Assembly: GCA_905160935.1 (NCBI GenBank)
Contig: CAJHZI010000519.1
Coordinates: 119,501 to 183,500, forward strand
Direction: 5' to 3'
DNA from: Enchytraeus crypticus
Taxonomy: Eukaryota > Annelida > Clitellata > Enchytraeida > Enchytraeidae
Length of the DNA stretch: 64,000 nt
Every line of letters begins with the position of its first letter. The stretch's first letter is position 1. Both the position numbers and the translations under genes were made by a program. Below the pieces are notes generated by a model. It was not told the DNA's origin and ran no database searches. It saw only the letters and a list, made by a program, of their open reading frames with translations. This document shows, one piece after another, positions 31,140-43,706 of this stretch.

Positions 31140-32190
31140 TATTATTATTGAGTAGAATGTCATGCAATTTATAGCAGAACAATATCAAAGAATGAAATGC
31201 AGTTCAATATCGAACAACACCGAGAGATGGAGTATAGTATTACTGTCACGTAATTTAACACGATACTATACCAATATGCCATACAACTCAATACCATACA
31301 GCATTATCAATTACATGTACATAGTTGGACTCATCATAAAGTCGCTCTTAAGAAGTGGCATGTGAGACGCTGATCTACAGCTCATGTCTAATTCAACGGC
31401 AGTTTCTTTGCGCATGATGGCTTCAAAAGAAGCGTCAAATTGAACACTTATTGATTACTGTAGACTCATAATCTCTGTGTCATACGATGAAGATTCATGT
31501 ATAGTTGATAACTGTAATATACAACCAAAGTTCAAGGGATGAACGGTAATTTGATCCTGCTAACTGTGTTTTATATTATCATTGAGACACATTTTAAGGG
31601 TATTTTTTATTTCATAATATTCTAGAATTGGGGCCCATGCATAGACTCTGTATAAGGTTCCTAACAGTAAACCAGGACAAGTAGACTGAGAGTAGAGTGA
31701 TATAAGTAGAGTGATATATTATGTAAATAGGGGATATACATGTAAATAGGGTGATCTAGGTAGAGTGATTAGTAATATGATACGTGGAGTAATAAGTTTG
31801 GTGATAAGAAGGGTGATAAGTAGGGTCGTTCCTTGTTCTTAGTTGAAATTCTACTGAAGGCTTATAAGAAATGCAGTAAGAAATTTTTTACTTGCATCGA
31901 ACGAATTGAAAGTACAATCACCACTATTCTTGATTATCACAAATAATCAGCAATAGATTTGAGTCGTTTTAATTAGTTTCAGCTTTTTGAAACATTCAGA
32001 TATTCATTACTTCATAATTTGCAGTTATTGTATTTTATATTTACACTAAGACCAGACTTTCGGTTATAAGAATTGAGTAATATTAGCAGATAAACGAAAT
32101 GATGCCCAACATGTGTAGTATGGTTAAGAGTTATCACAAGGAACAGTAATTTAGTAGAAAAATAAATTTTACACTAAAATTCCCCCATAC
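31140..32190. other. No gene recognised; weak GTGATA repeats
   Basis: The stretch 31690-31830 has loose units of the type AGTAGGGTGATA. The remainder is AT-rich and unassigned. Confidence 0.5.
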
Positions 32191-32199
32191 TTCCCCATC

Positions 32200-33165
32200 A
32201 CCATCTTAGCTCCTTCTCACTCTGTCTCTCTCCCTATCTGTCTCTATTACCCTCCCTTTCCTATCACCCTCTCTGCCTCTATCACCCTCTCTGTCTCTCT
32301 CCCTCTCTGTCTCTCTCGCCCTCTCTGTCTCTCTCCCTCTCTGCTTCTATCACCCTCTCTGCCCCTATCTCCTTCTCTGCCTCTATCACCATCTCTGTAT
32401 CTATCACCTCTCTGCCTCTATCACCCTCTCTGTCTCTATCTCCCACCCTTTCCGATCTCCCTGCCCATATCTGATTCTCTGCCTCTCTCACCCTCTTTGT
32501 CTCTCCCTCTCTGTCTCTCTCACCCTTTCTGTCTCTCTCACCCTCTCTGTCTCTCTCACCCTCTATGTCTCTCTCACCCTCTCTGTCTCTCCCTCTCTGT
32601 CTCTCTCACCCTCTCTGTCTCTATCACCCTCTCTGTCACTCTCACCCTCTCTGTCAATATCACCCTCTCTGTCTCCCTCACCCTCTCTGCCTCTATCACC
32701 CTCTCTGTCTCTATCCCCCTTTCTGTCTCTATCACCCATCTTTTCCTATCTTCCTGCCCATATCTGGTTCTCTGCCTCTATCACCCTCTCTGTCTCTCTC
32801 ACCCTCTCTGTCTCTATCGCCCTCTTTGTCACTCTCACCCTCTCTGTCTCAATCACCCTCTCTGTCACTCTCACCCTCTCTGTCTCTATCACCATCTCTG
32901 TCTCCCTCACCCTCTCTGCCTCTATCACCCTCTCTGTCTCTATCTCCCTCTCTGTCTCTATCACCCTCCCTTTCCTATCTTCCTGCCCATGTCTGGTTCT
33001 CTGCCTCTCTCACCCTCTCTGTCTCTCTCACCCTCTCTGTCTCTATCACCCTCTTTGTCTCTCTCACCCTCTCTGTCTCTATCACCCTCTTTGTCTCTCT
33101 CACCCTCTCTGTCTCTATCTTATCTCTGTCACTATCACCCTCCCTTTCCTATCACCCTGTTCCTA
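32200..33165. repeat. Pyrimidine minisatellite (TCTCTCACCCTCTCTGTC)
   Basis: About 1 kb of 16-18-bp units. A longer block containing TTTCCTATCTTCCTGCCCA and TCTGGTTCTCTGCCTCT occurs three times, giving a higher-order repeat of about 235 bp. The Ser/Leu/His-Pro ORFs across it are low complexity. Confidence 0.95.
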
Positions 33166-33222
33166 TCACACTCAGCAATATACTTCAATTAGCACACTCA
33201 GCAATATACTTCAATTAGTTGA
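33165..33222. repeat. 26-bp tandem duplication
   Basis: Two copies of CACACTCAGCAATATACTTC followed by AATTAG. Confidence 0.85.
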
Positions 33223-33437
33223 CTCCTTCTCAATAGCAGAGTATTCTCGCAATGAGCAAATAAATTGAAACATCAAACGACAAAGGAAGAAATTTTCTGT
33301 GGTTACGCAGTCTCTATAACCCGCGAAAATGTTGCCGCCTTATCAGTGAGAATTGATTGATTGATTGATTGATTGATTAATTGATCAGGTGGATGACTTC
33401 AAGCACCTATATGACCTCTAATTCTAATTGCAATTAG

Positions 33438-33680
33438 AATGTCTTAATAGCGTAGGGGTAACGTTACGAAGTTTTAAATGACAGATCCTGAGGTGAATTG
33501 AACCCTCCTGGGTTCGAATCCCGGCCGCGCTGATCTGAGAGTAAAATCTCGGACATTTACTGGACTGGCTACACGGAAAATGGAATAAATTGCCTAACGG
33601 TTTAAACATGTGGTATTAAAAAGTGATAGATATCAACATAGTTGATCATTCACTATATTGCGTGTTTACTTTTTTACTTT
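33438..33680 (+). mobile_element. SINE-B copy
   Basis: Near complete: A box TAGCGTAGGGGTAACG, B box GGGTTCGAATCCC, body, and a T-run end (TACTTTTTTACTTTTT) that resembles an RNA polymerase III terminator. Confidence 0.87.
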
Positions 33681-33907
33681 TTACTTTATCTTTAAACATA
33701 AGTAAATATGGGGAATAACGCTGGAATTCAAAAGAATTTGTTTCTTTGTAGCAAATTATCGTTGAAAAGTTAGGTTTAAGCACGTAGAATCCTTGATCAT
33801 TCAGAGAGTGAGCTTTTTAACATAATTTTTATGTCGGTGCCTCACTATCCGTGTAGATGAATTGTTCGGCCCCTGGCGCGAAACTAAATCATCTAACACA
33901 CATTCAT

Positions 33908-34015
33908 AAAGCTGGTAAAGCTAAGGTTAACGTCAGTTTCCTCACTTGAAAGCGATATCAGTGACGGGCGAGCCCAGGATTTGAACCTCGCACCTACTGA
34001 TCCGCGGTCGAGTGG
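33908..34015 (-). mobile_element. SINE-A copy
   Basis: GCTGGTAAAGCTAAGGTTAA to TGATCCGCGGTCGAGT; head missing. Confidence 0.83.
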
Positions 34016-34492
34016 TCATACTCACATACTCACAGTTTACAGTTAGTGTTTCAAAAGATCAATGACAAGATTCCATCTGAAATGTGTTAAGACTTTGTCA
34101 CTAGTTTTGAACCTTTTAGCTTAGGAAATAACGAGCTTCAGAGACGAAATCTTTTGACCTTTTTTCCTTTTTTATCTCCATCTTGACAGCCTCTTATCAC
34201 AGGCTCTGTTTACGGTTGATCTATTTCACGGTGTGTCAGGCACAAAGCTCAATAAGAGATATAAAATGAAGGCTCTACGTCAATAGTTGCTGGAATTGAA
34301 GATTCAGAGGTCGCTCGGGTCATAACCTATCGCAGAGTAAACTTGTCATGTTAATTAATCATCTCCTTTCAGATCGAAGGTTCTTTCAGATTGGAAAAAC
34401 CCTTCCTCGCATAAAATCAGTTTATGTTCAAGACTTCCCTTGAGTGAAAGCTGATATTATTCGTATTTCTATGCTGTTGTGAGTGATATTAA

Positions 34493-34596
34493 AGCCGGTA
34501 AGGCTGTAAAGGTCAGTTTGTTTCCTGACTCGAAAGCGATGTCAGTGACGGGTGAGCCCAGGATTTGAACCCCGTACATACTTATCCGCTGTCATC
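34493..34596 (-). mobile_element. SINE-A copy, joined to repeat G
   Basis: AGCCGGTAAGGCTGTAAAGG to CTTATCCGCTGTC. Repeat G (ATCAATGACAACACCGAGC) follows immediately, to 34695. Confidence 0.78.
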
Positions 34597-34597
34597 A

Positions 34598-34695
34598 ATG
34601 ACAACACCGAGCGCAATTAGAGACAATTCCAAGCCGGTGTGCAAAAAGAAGGTCCAAAAATGGTGCAAAGTCTAAAAATCCAGAAAATCTGTTCA
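34598..34695 (+). repeat. Repeat G copy
   Basis: CATCAATGACAACACCGAGC, CAAGCCGGTGTGCAAAAAGA and GTCCAAAAATGGTGCAAAG. Confidence 0.75.
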
Positions 34696-34914
34696 AAAAG
34701 AGATAACAGATACTAATAATAATCCTAAGGGAAGTCACGTTTTATGTCTATCCTCGGCTTCCTGGTAACTCTGAGATGCTTGGAATCGCTTCCTCGGCGC
34801 AACAAGGTTTTTATTACTGGACTCACAATCAGATACCTCCTGATTCGTTAGAGAGGATCCAAGATAAAAATTCCATCAAAGCAATCAGTAAAATCAATTC
34901 AAGCAATAAAACTA

Positions 34915-35740
34915 TTGATTAAGTATTGCTTTACTATTGATTAGCTTTTATTAGTTATTGATTAGCTATTGATTAGTTTTTGATCAGCTATTGATTATAT
35001 ATTGATCAGCTATTTTTTTGCTATTGATCAGATATTGATTAGCTACTAATTAGCTATTTATTAGCAATTGATTAGCTATTAAATAGCTATTGATTAGCTA
35101 TTGATTAACGATTAACTATTGATTAGCTATTGATTAACGATTAACTATTGATTAGCTATTGATTAACGATTAACTATTGATTAGCTATTGATTAACGATT
35201 AACTATTGATTAGCTATTGATAAATTAACTACGGATTAACTAATGATTAGCTATTGATTAACGATTAACTATTGATTAGCTATTGATTAACGATTAACTA
35301 TTGATTAGCTATTGATTAACGATTAACTATTGATTAGCTATTGATTAAACGATTAACTATTGATTAGCTATTGATTAACGATTAACTATTGATTAGCTAT
35401 TGATTAACGATTAACTATTGATTAGCTATTGATTAACGATTAACTATTGATTAGCTATTGATTAAACGGATTAACTATTGATTAGCTATTGATTAAACGA
35501 TTAACTATTGATTAGCTATTGATAAATTAACTACGGATTAACTATTGATTAGCTATTGATAAATTAACTACGGATTAACTATTGATTAGCTATTGATAAA
35601 TTAACTACGGATTAACTATTGATTAGCTATTGATAAATTAACTACGGATTAACTATTGATTAGCTATTGATAAATTAACTACGGATTAACTATTGATTAG
35701 CTATTGATAAATTAACTACGGATTAACTATTGATTAGCAA
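34915..35740. repeat. About 29-bp minisatellite that switches unit type
   Basis: Early decayed TTGATTAGCTA units give way to a uniform AACTATTGATTAGCTATTGA plus TTAACGATT unit, then from about 35520 to a related unit with TAAATTAACTACGGATTAAC. Single early occurrences of the second unit (35220) mark where it came from. Confidence 0.93.
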
Positions 35741-36211
35741 AAGGGACAGATTGCTAATAGTCAAGAACGGAAAAGGAGGAAATAACGAAAACTACAAAAA
35801 CAGCGACTATAAGAAAGGAAACTCTACTGCAAATGTGTATGACATATGTCTAAATATACGAAATATAATTAAAATATAATTAAAATATAATTAAAATTGA
35901 ATATAATAAAAAATATAATAAGTAACTATTGATTACCAATTATCACTGATTAACTCTACAATGCTTAGGAAATGCCCTATTAAAACTGATTAATAATAAC
36001 TCTGGATTTAACGCCTCCGTGTTTGTTTCCGTTTTCCATTCAAATGAAAATAGTAAGCCAAGGTTAACGTAAATTTCTTTGCCTGTAGGAGCACGCCAGG
36101 GCCTTACATGTATAATCTGCAGTTAAACATGCAATCTCCGACTGCTAGGAACTTCCGACTGCTAGGAACTGCCTACTGCAGCAGGTCTACGTTCAAATAA
36201 TTAATCAGTCA

Positions 36212-36445
36212 AAAAGAAAACACGCATTGGAGTTAAATGATCAACTATATTTATATCTGTCACTTTTAATACCACATGTACCGCTAGGCAATTTAGTCCA
36301 TTTTCCTCATAACCAGTCCAGTGAATGTCCAAGATTTTACTCTCAGATCAGTGCGGCTGGGATTCGAACCGGCGAGATTTCAATTCACCTCAGGATCTGT
36401 CATTTAGAGCTTCATGACGTTACCCCTAAGCTATTGAGACATTCT
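36212..36445 (-). mobile_element. SINE-B copy
   Basis: It carries AAATGATCAACTATATTTAT, GCGGCTGGGATTCGAACCGG (reversed B box) and GACGTTACCCCTAAGCTATT (reversed A box). Confidence 0.85.
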
Positions 36446-36864
36446 GAAGAAGGAGAGATCTGGAGGACTGAAGGCTGCGTGATATGTAAATCAGACCTCA
36501 GCCGTTGATTCAAAGTAAACGAGATTAGATGAAGACGCATGCAAATCTGAGAGACGAGTGAATTGGGTGAATTAACACGTGATGAAAAACTGCAACGTGT
36601 GACATCATTCGCACGCTATTCATAGTTAGAGTCAAATGGCAGGTCCCGAGAAATACTCACAACACAACGTCGCAGCGCTGTCAGTTGAGCACACCATCGA
36701 TTAATTAAACTACTGCACACTCAGGCGGTATTAGATTATTTTAAATACTAAATTCGTTGCAACTGTGCAACATATATACACCTGTAAAATGTTGCCATGG
36801 ACGACGTAGCACTCTGACTTGTTGTTGTTGTTGTTGAACTGTGCATTAAATAAAATAGTTTGAC

Positions 36865-36955
36865 ACAGATCTACATGTATAGGCAACATTAGAGCGCAGC
36901 AGTCATCCATGATGGTATGTAGCACGTCCAGCAGCATTGTGAAATAGGTCAGCTG
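36865..36955 (+). repeat. Repeat G fragment, decayed
   Basis: Partial resemblance in GAGCGCAGCAGTCATCCATG and GCAGCATTGTGAAATAGG. Confidence 0.4.
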
Positions 36956-37011
36956 AGGAAAGGTTTGTTATTCCCTATAAAATACCGGGCTCTCGTAGAT
37001 TTGAGACAGGG

Positions 37012-37165
37012 GTTGCTGATGTTATGCATGGATTTAACAAGTCTAAGGCAAGAACTGAACTCATTAGATGTGGAGCTTGGATAGTTAATTCAACAAGTCT
37101 AAGGCAAGAACTGAACTCATGGGATGAGAAGCAGAGATAGTTAATTCAACAAGTCTCAGCCAATT
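37012..37165. repeat. About 67-bp tandem duplication, 2.4 copies
   Basis: Units contain TTCAACAAGTCTAAGGCAAG followed by AACTGAACTCAT and GATAGTTAA. Confidence 0.88.
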
Positions 37166-37902
37166 TCTTACGTCGAGTCAATTGAATCTAAAAACAATCT
37201 AGGATTAGTATTCCAACTCCAGCTGGCTGCTCGTTAAGCAGAGATCCGGATGTATCCATTAGGACAGGATGAGATTGGAATACTGCGCAGTATCACATCT
37301 ATTTCCTGTCGCACAGTAGCGGGAGGAGGAAAAGTTAATTTCTTAGTTTTTATGGAAAGAGCATGTCGGTAATTAATTAATTAATTACTTAATTAAAGAG
37401 CGTAATTAAAGCATAATTAATTAAACTTTTATACTGGTCACACTTGATGGTTTTTGTGAGTTCTGGCAGCAGTGTAATGAAATAAATATCTAGGACTTAG
37501 CAAGTAGAGAGAGGTTAAAGATATGCATGTGTTGAGTGTCTGAAGGTCAGAGACGACAAAAAATTCTCGACTGAATAATTATTTAGTTTCAATATAATTT
37601 TAATTATATTTAATTAAATTTTTATTCTAGTAATAGTTTATCTTATTGATTAAATTAGCTAATCTGAAGCTAAGCGCTTAAATAGCTAAGCGCTTAAATA
37701 GGGCTCTCAGGAGCTTAACCGAGTGTAAGTCATCCATTTGGCTACATAAAAATACTAATAGTAAGTCGTGGGAATCATCCAAGACAATATAAAGCACCGT
37801 GAAGTAGTCAGTGCACTAAGAGAGGTATTGTTTGGTATTGCTAATGATGACAGTAACACTTCGACAGTGTGTTGCAATTGTTAATGGTGGCGCTTCATAA
37901 CT

Positions 37903-38034
37903 TGGCTGGAGCCAGCGGCGACGTCGGAAAGATACTCGACCGCGGATCAATATGTGCGGGGTTCAAATCCTGGGCTCTCCCGTCTCTGACATCGCTTTCG
38001 AGTGAGGAAACTGACGTTAACCTTAGCTTTACCA
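37903..38034 (+). mobile_element. SINE-A copy, close to family consensus
   Basis: GGAGCCAGCGGCGACGTCGG, B box GGGGTTCAAATCC and the tail ACCTTAGCTTTACCAG are intact. Confidence 0.9.
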
Positions 38035-38129
38035 GTTTTTTACTTAGCTACTGCGTTTGCTTCACGTAAGATCATGTGCTGTTTTCGATTGTACATTCTC
38101 AAGTTCTAAGAACACAAAGAAGCTGATAC

Positions 38130-38490
38130 TGGTAGTATATGGTATATTGCTGGTTGTATATGATATATTGTTGGTAGTATATGATGTATTGCTGGTTGTA
38201 TATGGTATATTACTGGTTGTGTAAGGTATATTGCTGGTAGCATATGGTACATTGCTGATAGTATATGGTATATTGCTGGTTGTATAAGGTATATTGCTGG
38301 TTGTATATGGTATATTGCTGGTAGTATATAGTATATTGTTGGTAGTATATGGTATATTGTTGGTTGTATATGATATATTGTTGGTAGTGTATGGTGTATT
38401 GCTGGTAGAATATGGTATATTGCTGGTAGTATATGGTATATTGCTGGTAATATATGGTATAGTGTTGGTAGTGTATGGTATATTCTCCAG
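38130..38490. repeat. 21-bp minisatellite (GGTAGTATATGGTATATTGCT)
   Basis: About 17 units. The 21-base period keeps several frames open on both strands (YTTSNIP, HILPAIY, LLVVYGI), all shadows. Confidence 0.94.
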
Positions 38491-38654
38491 TGCTTCACTG
38501 GACACTTGCCCGTTGCATCAGCTCTATGTATAGATCTATAGGCTGAGATATCGCCAGTCAGGGCTTGGTCCCATTTACAAACCTTCCCGGACTACAATTG
38601 ATCCCGTTACTATCTTCTACTTCCCTCTTCTTCTTTACGTAGCTCTCTCGTATC

Positions 38655-38880
38655 CTTCTCTCTCTCTCTCACTCTATCTTTGTTTTGCTTGTATGTTTGT
38701 TTGCCGGTCTGTCTTTCTGTCTGTTTGTCTCTATGGCCGTTTGTCTATCTCTATCTATCTCTCTCTCTTTCCCTCTCTCTCTCTCTCTCTCTATCTCTCA
38801 CTCTCACGTTATCTCACTATGTCTCTCTCACGATCCTTTCCTTCTCCATCTATCCATCCATCCATATATCTATCTAACCT
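38655..38880. repeat. CT-rich and TCTATC microsatellites
   Basis: CT runs with TGTCTGTTTG and CATCCATC interruptions. Confidence 0.85.
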
Positions 38881-39224
38881 TATCTCTGACTTTATCTGTA
38901 TATCATAATTATAGCTTCCATTCTCTACATTTACGTTACTCTGAAATCATTATATTGCTCATTTAATATTATAAAGATACCACGTCAGCTGTTTAACGTC
39001 AGTTCTATACGACCAGGAGACTACAACATCCGTACACTTGGACTAGATTTCTAACCTGTAATCAACGGCCTATTAAACAAATGTTCTAACAATTTCGTCA
39101 TTCAGTTTCTCAGTCTTATGGTTTGTAATAACACTCTCTCTTTCTCTAATATCATAAGTCGATTCGCGGACATCTCACCTAATATATAATATGGAATATC
39201 TTTATATCATCAGCATTATCCTCC

Positions 39225-39485
39225 CTTGACTACCAGTTTAACCAGGGTCGGGACACAAAATGAATGTCTCAAATCCTCTGTGTCCTATGCCACACCACCA
39301 GCCAATCCCCTATTTGAGATTTTTCCATTCGTTTAAATTTTTAAATTTTTGTAGCAATTTCTGGAGCCTAGGCGCTCGCCAACAGCATGCCCCTTCTTAA
39401 GTTGGTATGGATCTTAGTGCTTTAGTCGCCTTCTACGACACGTGCAGTTACCGATTGGTTAATTCTTCAAACAACTCAAACTTCA
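39225..39485 (+). repeat. Repeat E copy
   Basis: GTTTAACCAGGGTCGGGACA, CCTAGGCGCTCGCCAACAGC and TTCTACGACACGTGCAGTTA in family order. Confidence 0.85.
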
Positions 39486-39525
39486 AACTTCAAAACTTCA
39501 AAAACAATATTATGTAATATTCTAG

Positions 39526-39604
39526 AAATAAGGGATATTCTATATACTGTAAACACCATGTACAATGTACATGGTGTTTACAGTATATAGAATATCCTTT
39601 ATTT
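39526..39604. repeat. Near-perfect palindrome, 39-bp arms
   Basis: The arms 39526-39564 and 39566-39604 surround a single central base. The only non-pairing position (39532 G against 39598 T) would be a G-U wobble in RNA. The centre CATGTACAATGTACATG recurs in inverted form at 39609-39625. Confidence 0.95.
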
Positions 39605-39861
39605 ATACATGTACATTGTACATGTATTACGAAGTGCAGTACCATACCATGTCATTCACAGCGCAATGACTCAACAAATCTTCATGTAGACTGTCATCTG
39701 TGTTTGTATAGCTAATGCGAACCATAGTCTACATAATCTGACGTAATTCTATGTTATTTAGCTCCCGTTTTATCATCTTTGGGCCAATCAAGGTCGTTTT
39801 AGACCAGATAGAGAAGGTTTACTTGCCAGCTATTTTTTTATATGGCTCTGGAATGTGGCAT

Positions 39862-39932
39862 GATTGGTTAGTTTTCAGTTTGCGGATAAGTACGAGAGGG
39901 GTTCAAATCCTGAACTCTGCTTTTCGACATCC
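39862..39932 (+). mobile_element. Diverged SINE-A-like copy
   Basis: GATTGGTTAGTTTTCAGTTT then GGATAAGTACGAGAGGGGTTCAAATCC-type sequence keeps the B box spacing of SINE-A. Confidence 0.5.
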
Positions 39933-40114
39933 GTTCAAGAACTGTACGTGTAACCGACTTTCAAACGAAAATTTAAATAAAATTAAGAAAACATATGCAT
40001 TCGATGTTGTCTCCGCTGATACAAAGAAGTATAGAACATAAACATAATAAAAAACGAATCTCTCTCCTTTTCTCTCTCTCTCTCTCTTTCTTTCTCTCTT
40101 TTTTTCTCTCTCTC

Positions 40115-40241
40115 CCCCTTAGTGCACTGCATACTTCAGGTCTGTAGCATATAAATCCTCTATGTATTTCTATCCTCTGCTTTTCTCTTCACGTTCCCAT
40201 ATGAAATAGTTATATAATCAGCTAGCATACCAAGTCTCGGT
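40115..40241 (-). mobile_element. LINE-C 3' end
   Basis: CTTAGTGCACTGCATACTTC to GCATACCAAGTCTCGG is the reverse complement of the LINE-C end, preceded by a CT run that is its GA tail. Confidence 0.7.
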
Positions 40242-40799
40242 TTTTCTCTGTGCAGAACCAAGCGAACTCAGTGAATAATTCATTTATAACGTATAATTAG
40301 GTGACTTTAATGTGCAATTAGCACGCGGAATAAAAGTATGCAATATCTCCTTTCATAATAAATAAATTTCAATTATTACTTGAAGAATCGATTCGTTAGG
40401 ACTACAGTATATGGTGAATTAAAATACGATCCATAGTAATTTCAATATACATGTACCAATCCAGATGTACCATAGCTTGATTGCAGGATCATATTCCAAA
40501 TAAAAACAAAAATCTGTATTTTATCAGCTAATAAAAATTATTGCTGAAGTTTCCCTCTAGATAACATTGAATTTAACGCCGGTCTAGGGATCTGTAGCGG
40601 TTTTATTGATTGATACATTTTCTGCTGATTTTTATTTTAGTCTCAGAGACAATGAAGTAAGAACGAGGACTGGACCACGTGATTCGTTTAGCCGGACGTG
40701 GAATGGATTTCTGATTGGACTCACTGATTCCATCAACCGTCTTCTTCCCATTTATATCCTTGCTCTTCTACGTTTTCTCCTTCTAGCTTCTTTGTTTAG

Positions 40800-41145
40800 C
40801 TGTCTCTTCTCTCTCTCTCTCTCACTCTCTCTCTCTCTCTCTCTCTCTCTCCCTTTCTCGCTTTCTTCTATCTTTCTCCTTTCCTCCTTCTCCTTCCATC
40901 TCAACTCTGTCATTCTCTATTTGTATAGTATACACAACAGATCTATTCAAATGTCTCTGTGCATATTTCTCTCTCTCTCTATCTCTCTCGCTATCTTTGT
41001 CTTTCTCTCTATGTATCACTCTCTCCCATTCTCTCTCATTTCCTCTCTTTCTCTCTCTCTCTCTTTCTCTCTCTCTTTCCCTCTCTTCATATTTATTTCA
41101 TAATTTTTTTACCTCCGCTTCTCTTTGTATTATTCTCTCTCTCTC

Positions 41146-41185
<40 letters not shown>

Positions 41186-41230
41186 GCTCTGTCTCTCTTT
41201 CTATCTCTGTTTGCATCTGTCTCTAAATCT
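40800..41230. repeat. CT-rich microsatellites
   Basis: Three blocks of CT repeats; Ser/Leu ORFs here are low complexity. Confidence 0.92.
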
Positions 41231-41424
41231 TCTGCTTAATCCTAAAAATTTTGAATTTTTCCCTCTCCCCTAAAAAACTCTTAAACTCTTAAGTAAAATT
41301 ACACAACTGTGCATTAAGTCAATACGATGCCACTACTCGCATGTATCTCAATTAGAGGAAGCCTATCTTCTGAGATTAATATCTACGTAAAGACGCTGAA
41401 GTTGAAAGATTCTGGTTACAAGAA

Positions 41425-41640
41425 TAGGTTCTTTGTTCTGTTGTCTTTCTTTTTTCTGGCGTCTTTCTTTTTTCTGTGGTCTTTCTTTTTTCTGTTCTGT
41501 TGTCTTTCTTTTACCTGTTGTCTTTAGATTTTCTGTGGTCCTTCTATTTCTGTTCTGTGGTCTTTCTTTTTATGTTTTGTGGTCTTTCTTTTTTCTGTTC
41601 TGTTGTCTTTCTTTTTTCTGTGGTCTTTATTTTCTCTGAC
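41425..41640. repeat. TTCTGTGGTCTTTCTTTT minisatellite
   Basis: About ten units of 18-32 bases with CTGTTCTGTTGTC variants. Confidence 0.88.
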
Positions 41641-41699
41641 ATAATTTTTCTACTGAGCCTTTCTTATACCTCATCGGATTCAGTCTTCCAAAGCTAAAC

Positions 41700-42510
41700 A
41701 CTCGATAAGTCAGTGGAATTATTTATAATGACCGCTAAAGTTTCCCATTCAGTTCACACTCCAGGAATTCACACACCGGACGTGTGACGGGGATAGAGTA
41801 GACCGGAAGTCCGAATTCCTATTTGTATGGATCAATATCACATGATTGAGATCAGTCCTCTACTAAACACCAAACGGAATGTTGGGAAGGACTTTTTTCA
41901 ATAGCAGAAGTTGACTGAGGTTTACAGCTGTCACCTATTATTGTTGTTGTTATTTTCGCTGTCACCTGTGATCTCCCAAGTGACAGGTCCAAGGCACCTT
42001 ATCTTCTTACTCAAACTCTGCCTTCAAGTTCAATATGATTATAAGCAGCTAGGTTTTAAGCGAAACACTCAACGAAACGAAACTTTACTGTAGCCCTTAA
42101 ACTCTAATATGGCTTCTGAGGTAGTTTCCAAATGCCTTTGTTTTAAGCCCCATTAATAATACAAAACTAATTTATGTTTTATTATCAATTGCGGGATATT
42201 ACAACGAGAGTTACATCAACGAGTGATGGTGTAGTAAATTCCTCTCTTTAAAACCTTCTACTATCTCTGCTCCAGCTAAGACGAAAATAAGTTGAATCTG
42301 ATATGTGATCAATGAAGATTTTAAAGAATAGGTTCAAATATTTCTATATTAAAATATTAATAGTTAATAATAATAATAATCATAGTAATAGTATATGTAA
42401 AAAGAATCCCCTTCTTAGGGGGTTAAAAAATAAAAAAATGAAAATAAAATAAAATAATTATAATAGTAATAATAACAATAATAATAATAAGGAAATGAAT
42501 ATAATATTAA
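41700..42510. other. No gene recognised
   Basis: Unassigned sequence ending in AAT-rich microsatellite (42360-42510). Confidence 0.45.
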
Positions 42511-42599
42511 TAATAATTAATATAGAAAATATTTCAATGCTGAAACGTTTTTGATGTTTTTTCTGAAATGATGTTTTTGACTTGAAGACAACCTCGTTG

Positions 42600-42770
42600 A
42601 CCTCAGAAATTGATCCCTTCCCGGCATTTGTAGCTGCGTGGTTAGCACCGGAACCCTATCTCCGGGTAATCCTTCAGTAGTGGAGAGCTCACGGAAGGGA
42701 TTTGTCAGGAGAGAGCTACCACTGGACCAAAATCGATCTGCCATCACTAGCACGCGCAGATCAATCAATC
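42600..42770 (-). repeat. Possible tRNA-like element
   Basis: On the minus strand GGTCCAGTGGTAGCTCTCTC resembles a D-arm, and GATAGGGTTCCGGTGCTAAC a B box about 55 bases on. Only one copy is seen, so its SINE nature is a guess. Confidence 0.3.
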
Positions 42771-43396
42771 GAACGTGATCAATTGAGATCAGTCTCTGAT
42801 CAACTCGTCACTTCTTCATTATTTAGAGATACACACCGGTGGTGTGGCCCGTGATATGGACCCTAGTTATCTGGGACTTGGGGGTAAATATATGCAGCGG
42901 GTGGTTGATGAAAGTGCTTCAAATCGAGTTAAGAAGTTATTATAAAAGTAACTGAGAGCTAAATATAATAGCGCCTGTTTAAATCTATGTGCATCTGTCT
43001 TTCTATTAAATTGACGTTGAACTATACTTATATACTTATATCCGACGCTTGCGTCGGATGAAAAGATTAGTTTAAAGAAATATCGTTTAAAATATAAGTT
43101 CGAGAAATTATTATTTTTAATTAAATGATTATTAGCACAAAGTAAGCTAGCTGCAAATATAATTCAGGATAATATAAAGAAAACTAGATTCGGAAGTGAG
43201 CCGAAATTGTAGCGGATCGGTGGATTTTAACCATAATTTAGTTTAAAAGTTATATTCGTTTAAGAAAAGAATTGCTAGTAGTTTTTTGTGAAACTAATTT
43301 TTACAAGATAATCGTTTGTGTTCGTAATAAATTGTTCGCGTCTGTCATCAGAAACTGGATCAATAAAACACGACCATTTTCATCTATGTCAACCGG

Positions 43397-43636
43397 TAAA
43401 AAAAGAAACACGCATTATAGTGAAATGATCAACTATGTTGATATCTATCACTTTTTATACCACATGTTTAAACCGTTAGGCAATTTAGATCATATTCCGT
43501 ATAACCAGTTCCATGAATGTCCGAGATTTTACTCTCAGATCAGCGCAGCAGGGATTCGTACCCATGAGGATTCAAATCATCTCGGGATCTGTCATATAAA
43601 ACTTCACGACGTTACACCCACGCTATTAAGGCATTA
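43397..43636 (-). mobile_element. SINE-B copy
   Basis: From an A-run (the reversed terminator) through GATCAGCGCAGCAGGGATTC to CACCCACGCTATTAAGGCAT. Confidence 0.87.
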
Positions 43637-43706
43637 ATTTAATAGTGACAAATAAATTCAGAGTTAAAAAAATTAATATCAAAGCTATTATTCTGAAACC
43701 ACTTAC

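Noticed and set aside
32497..33218. Plus-strand frames of over 200 codons rich in Ser, Leu, His and Pro
   Set aside because: They are translations of the TCTCTCACCC minisatellite, open in more than one frame.
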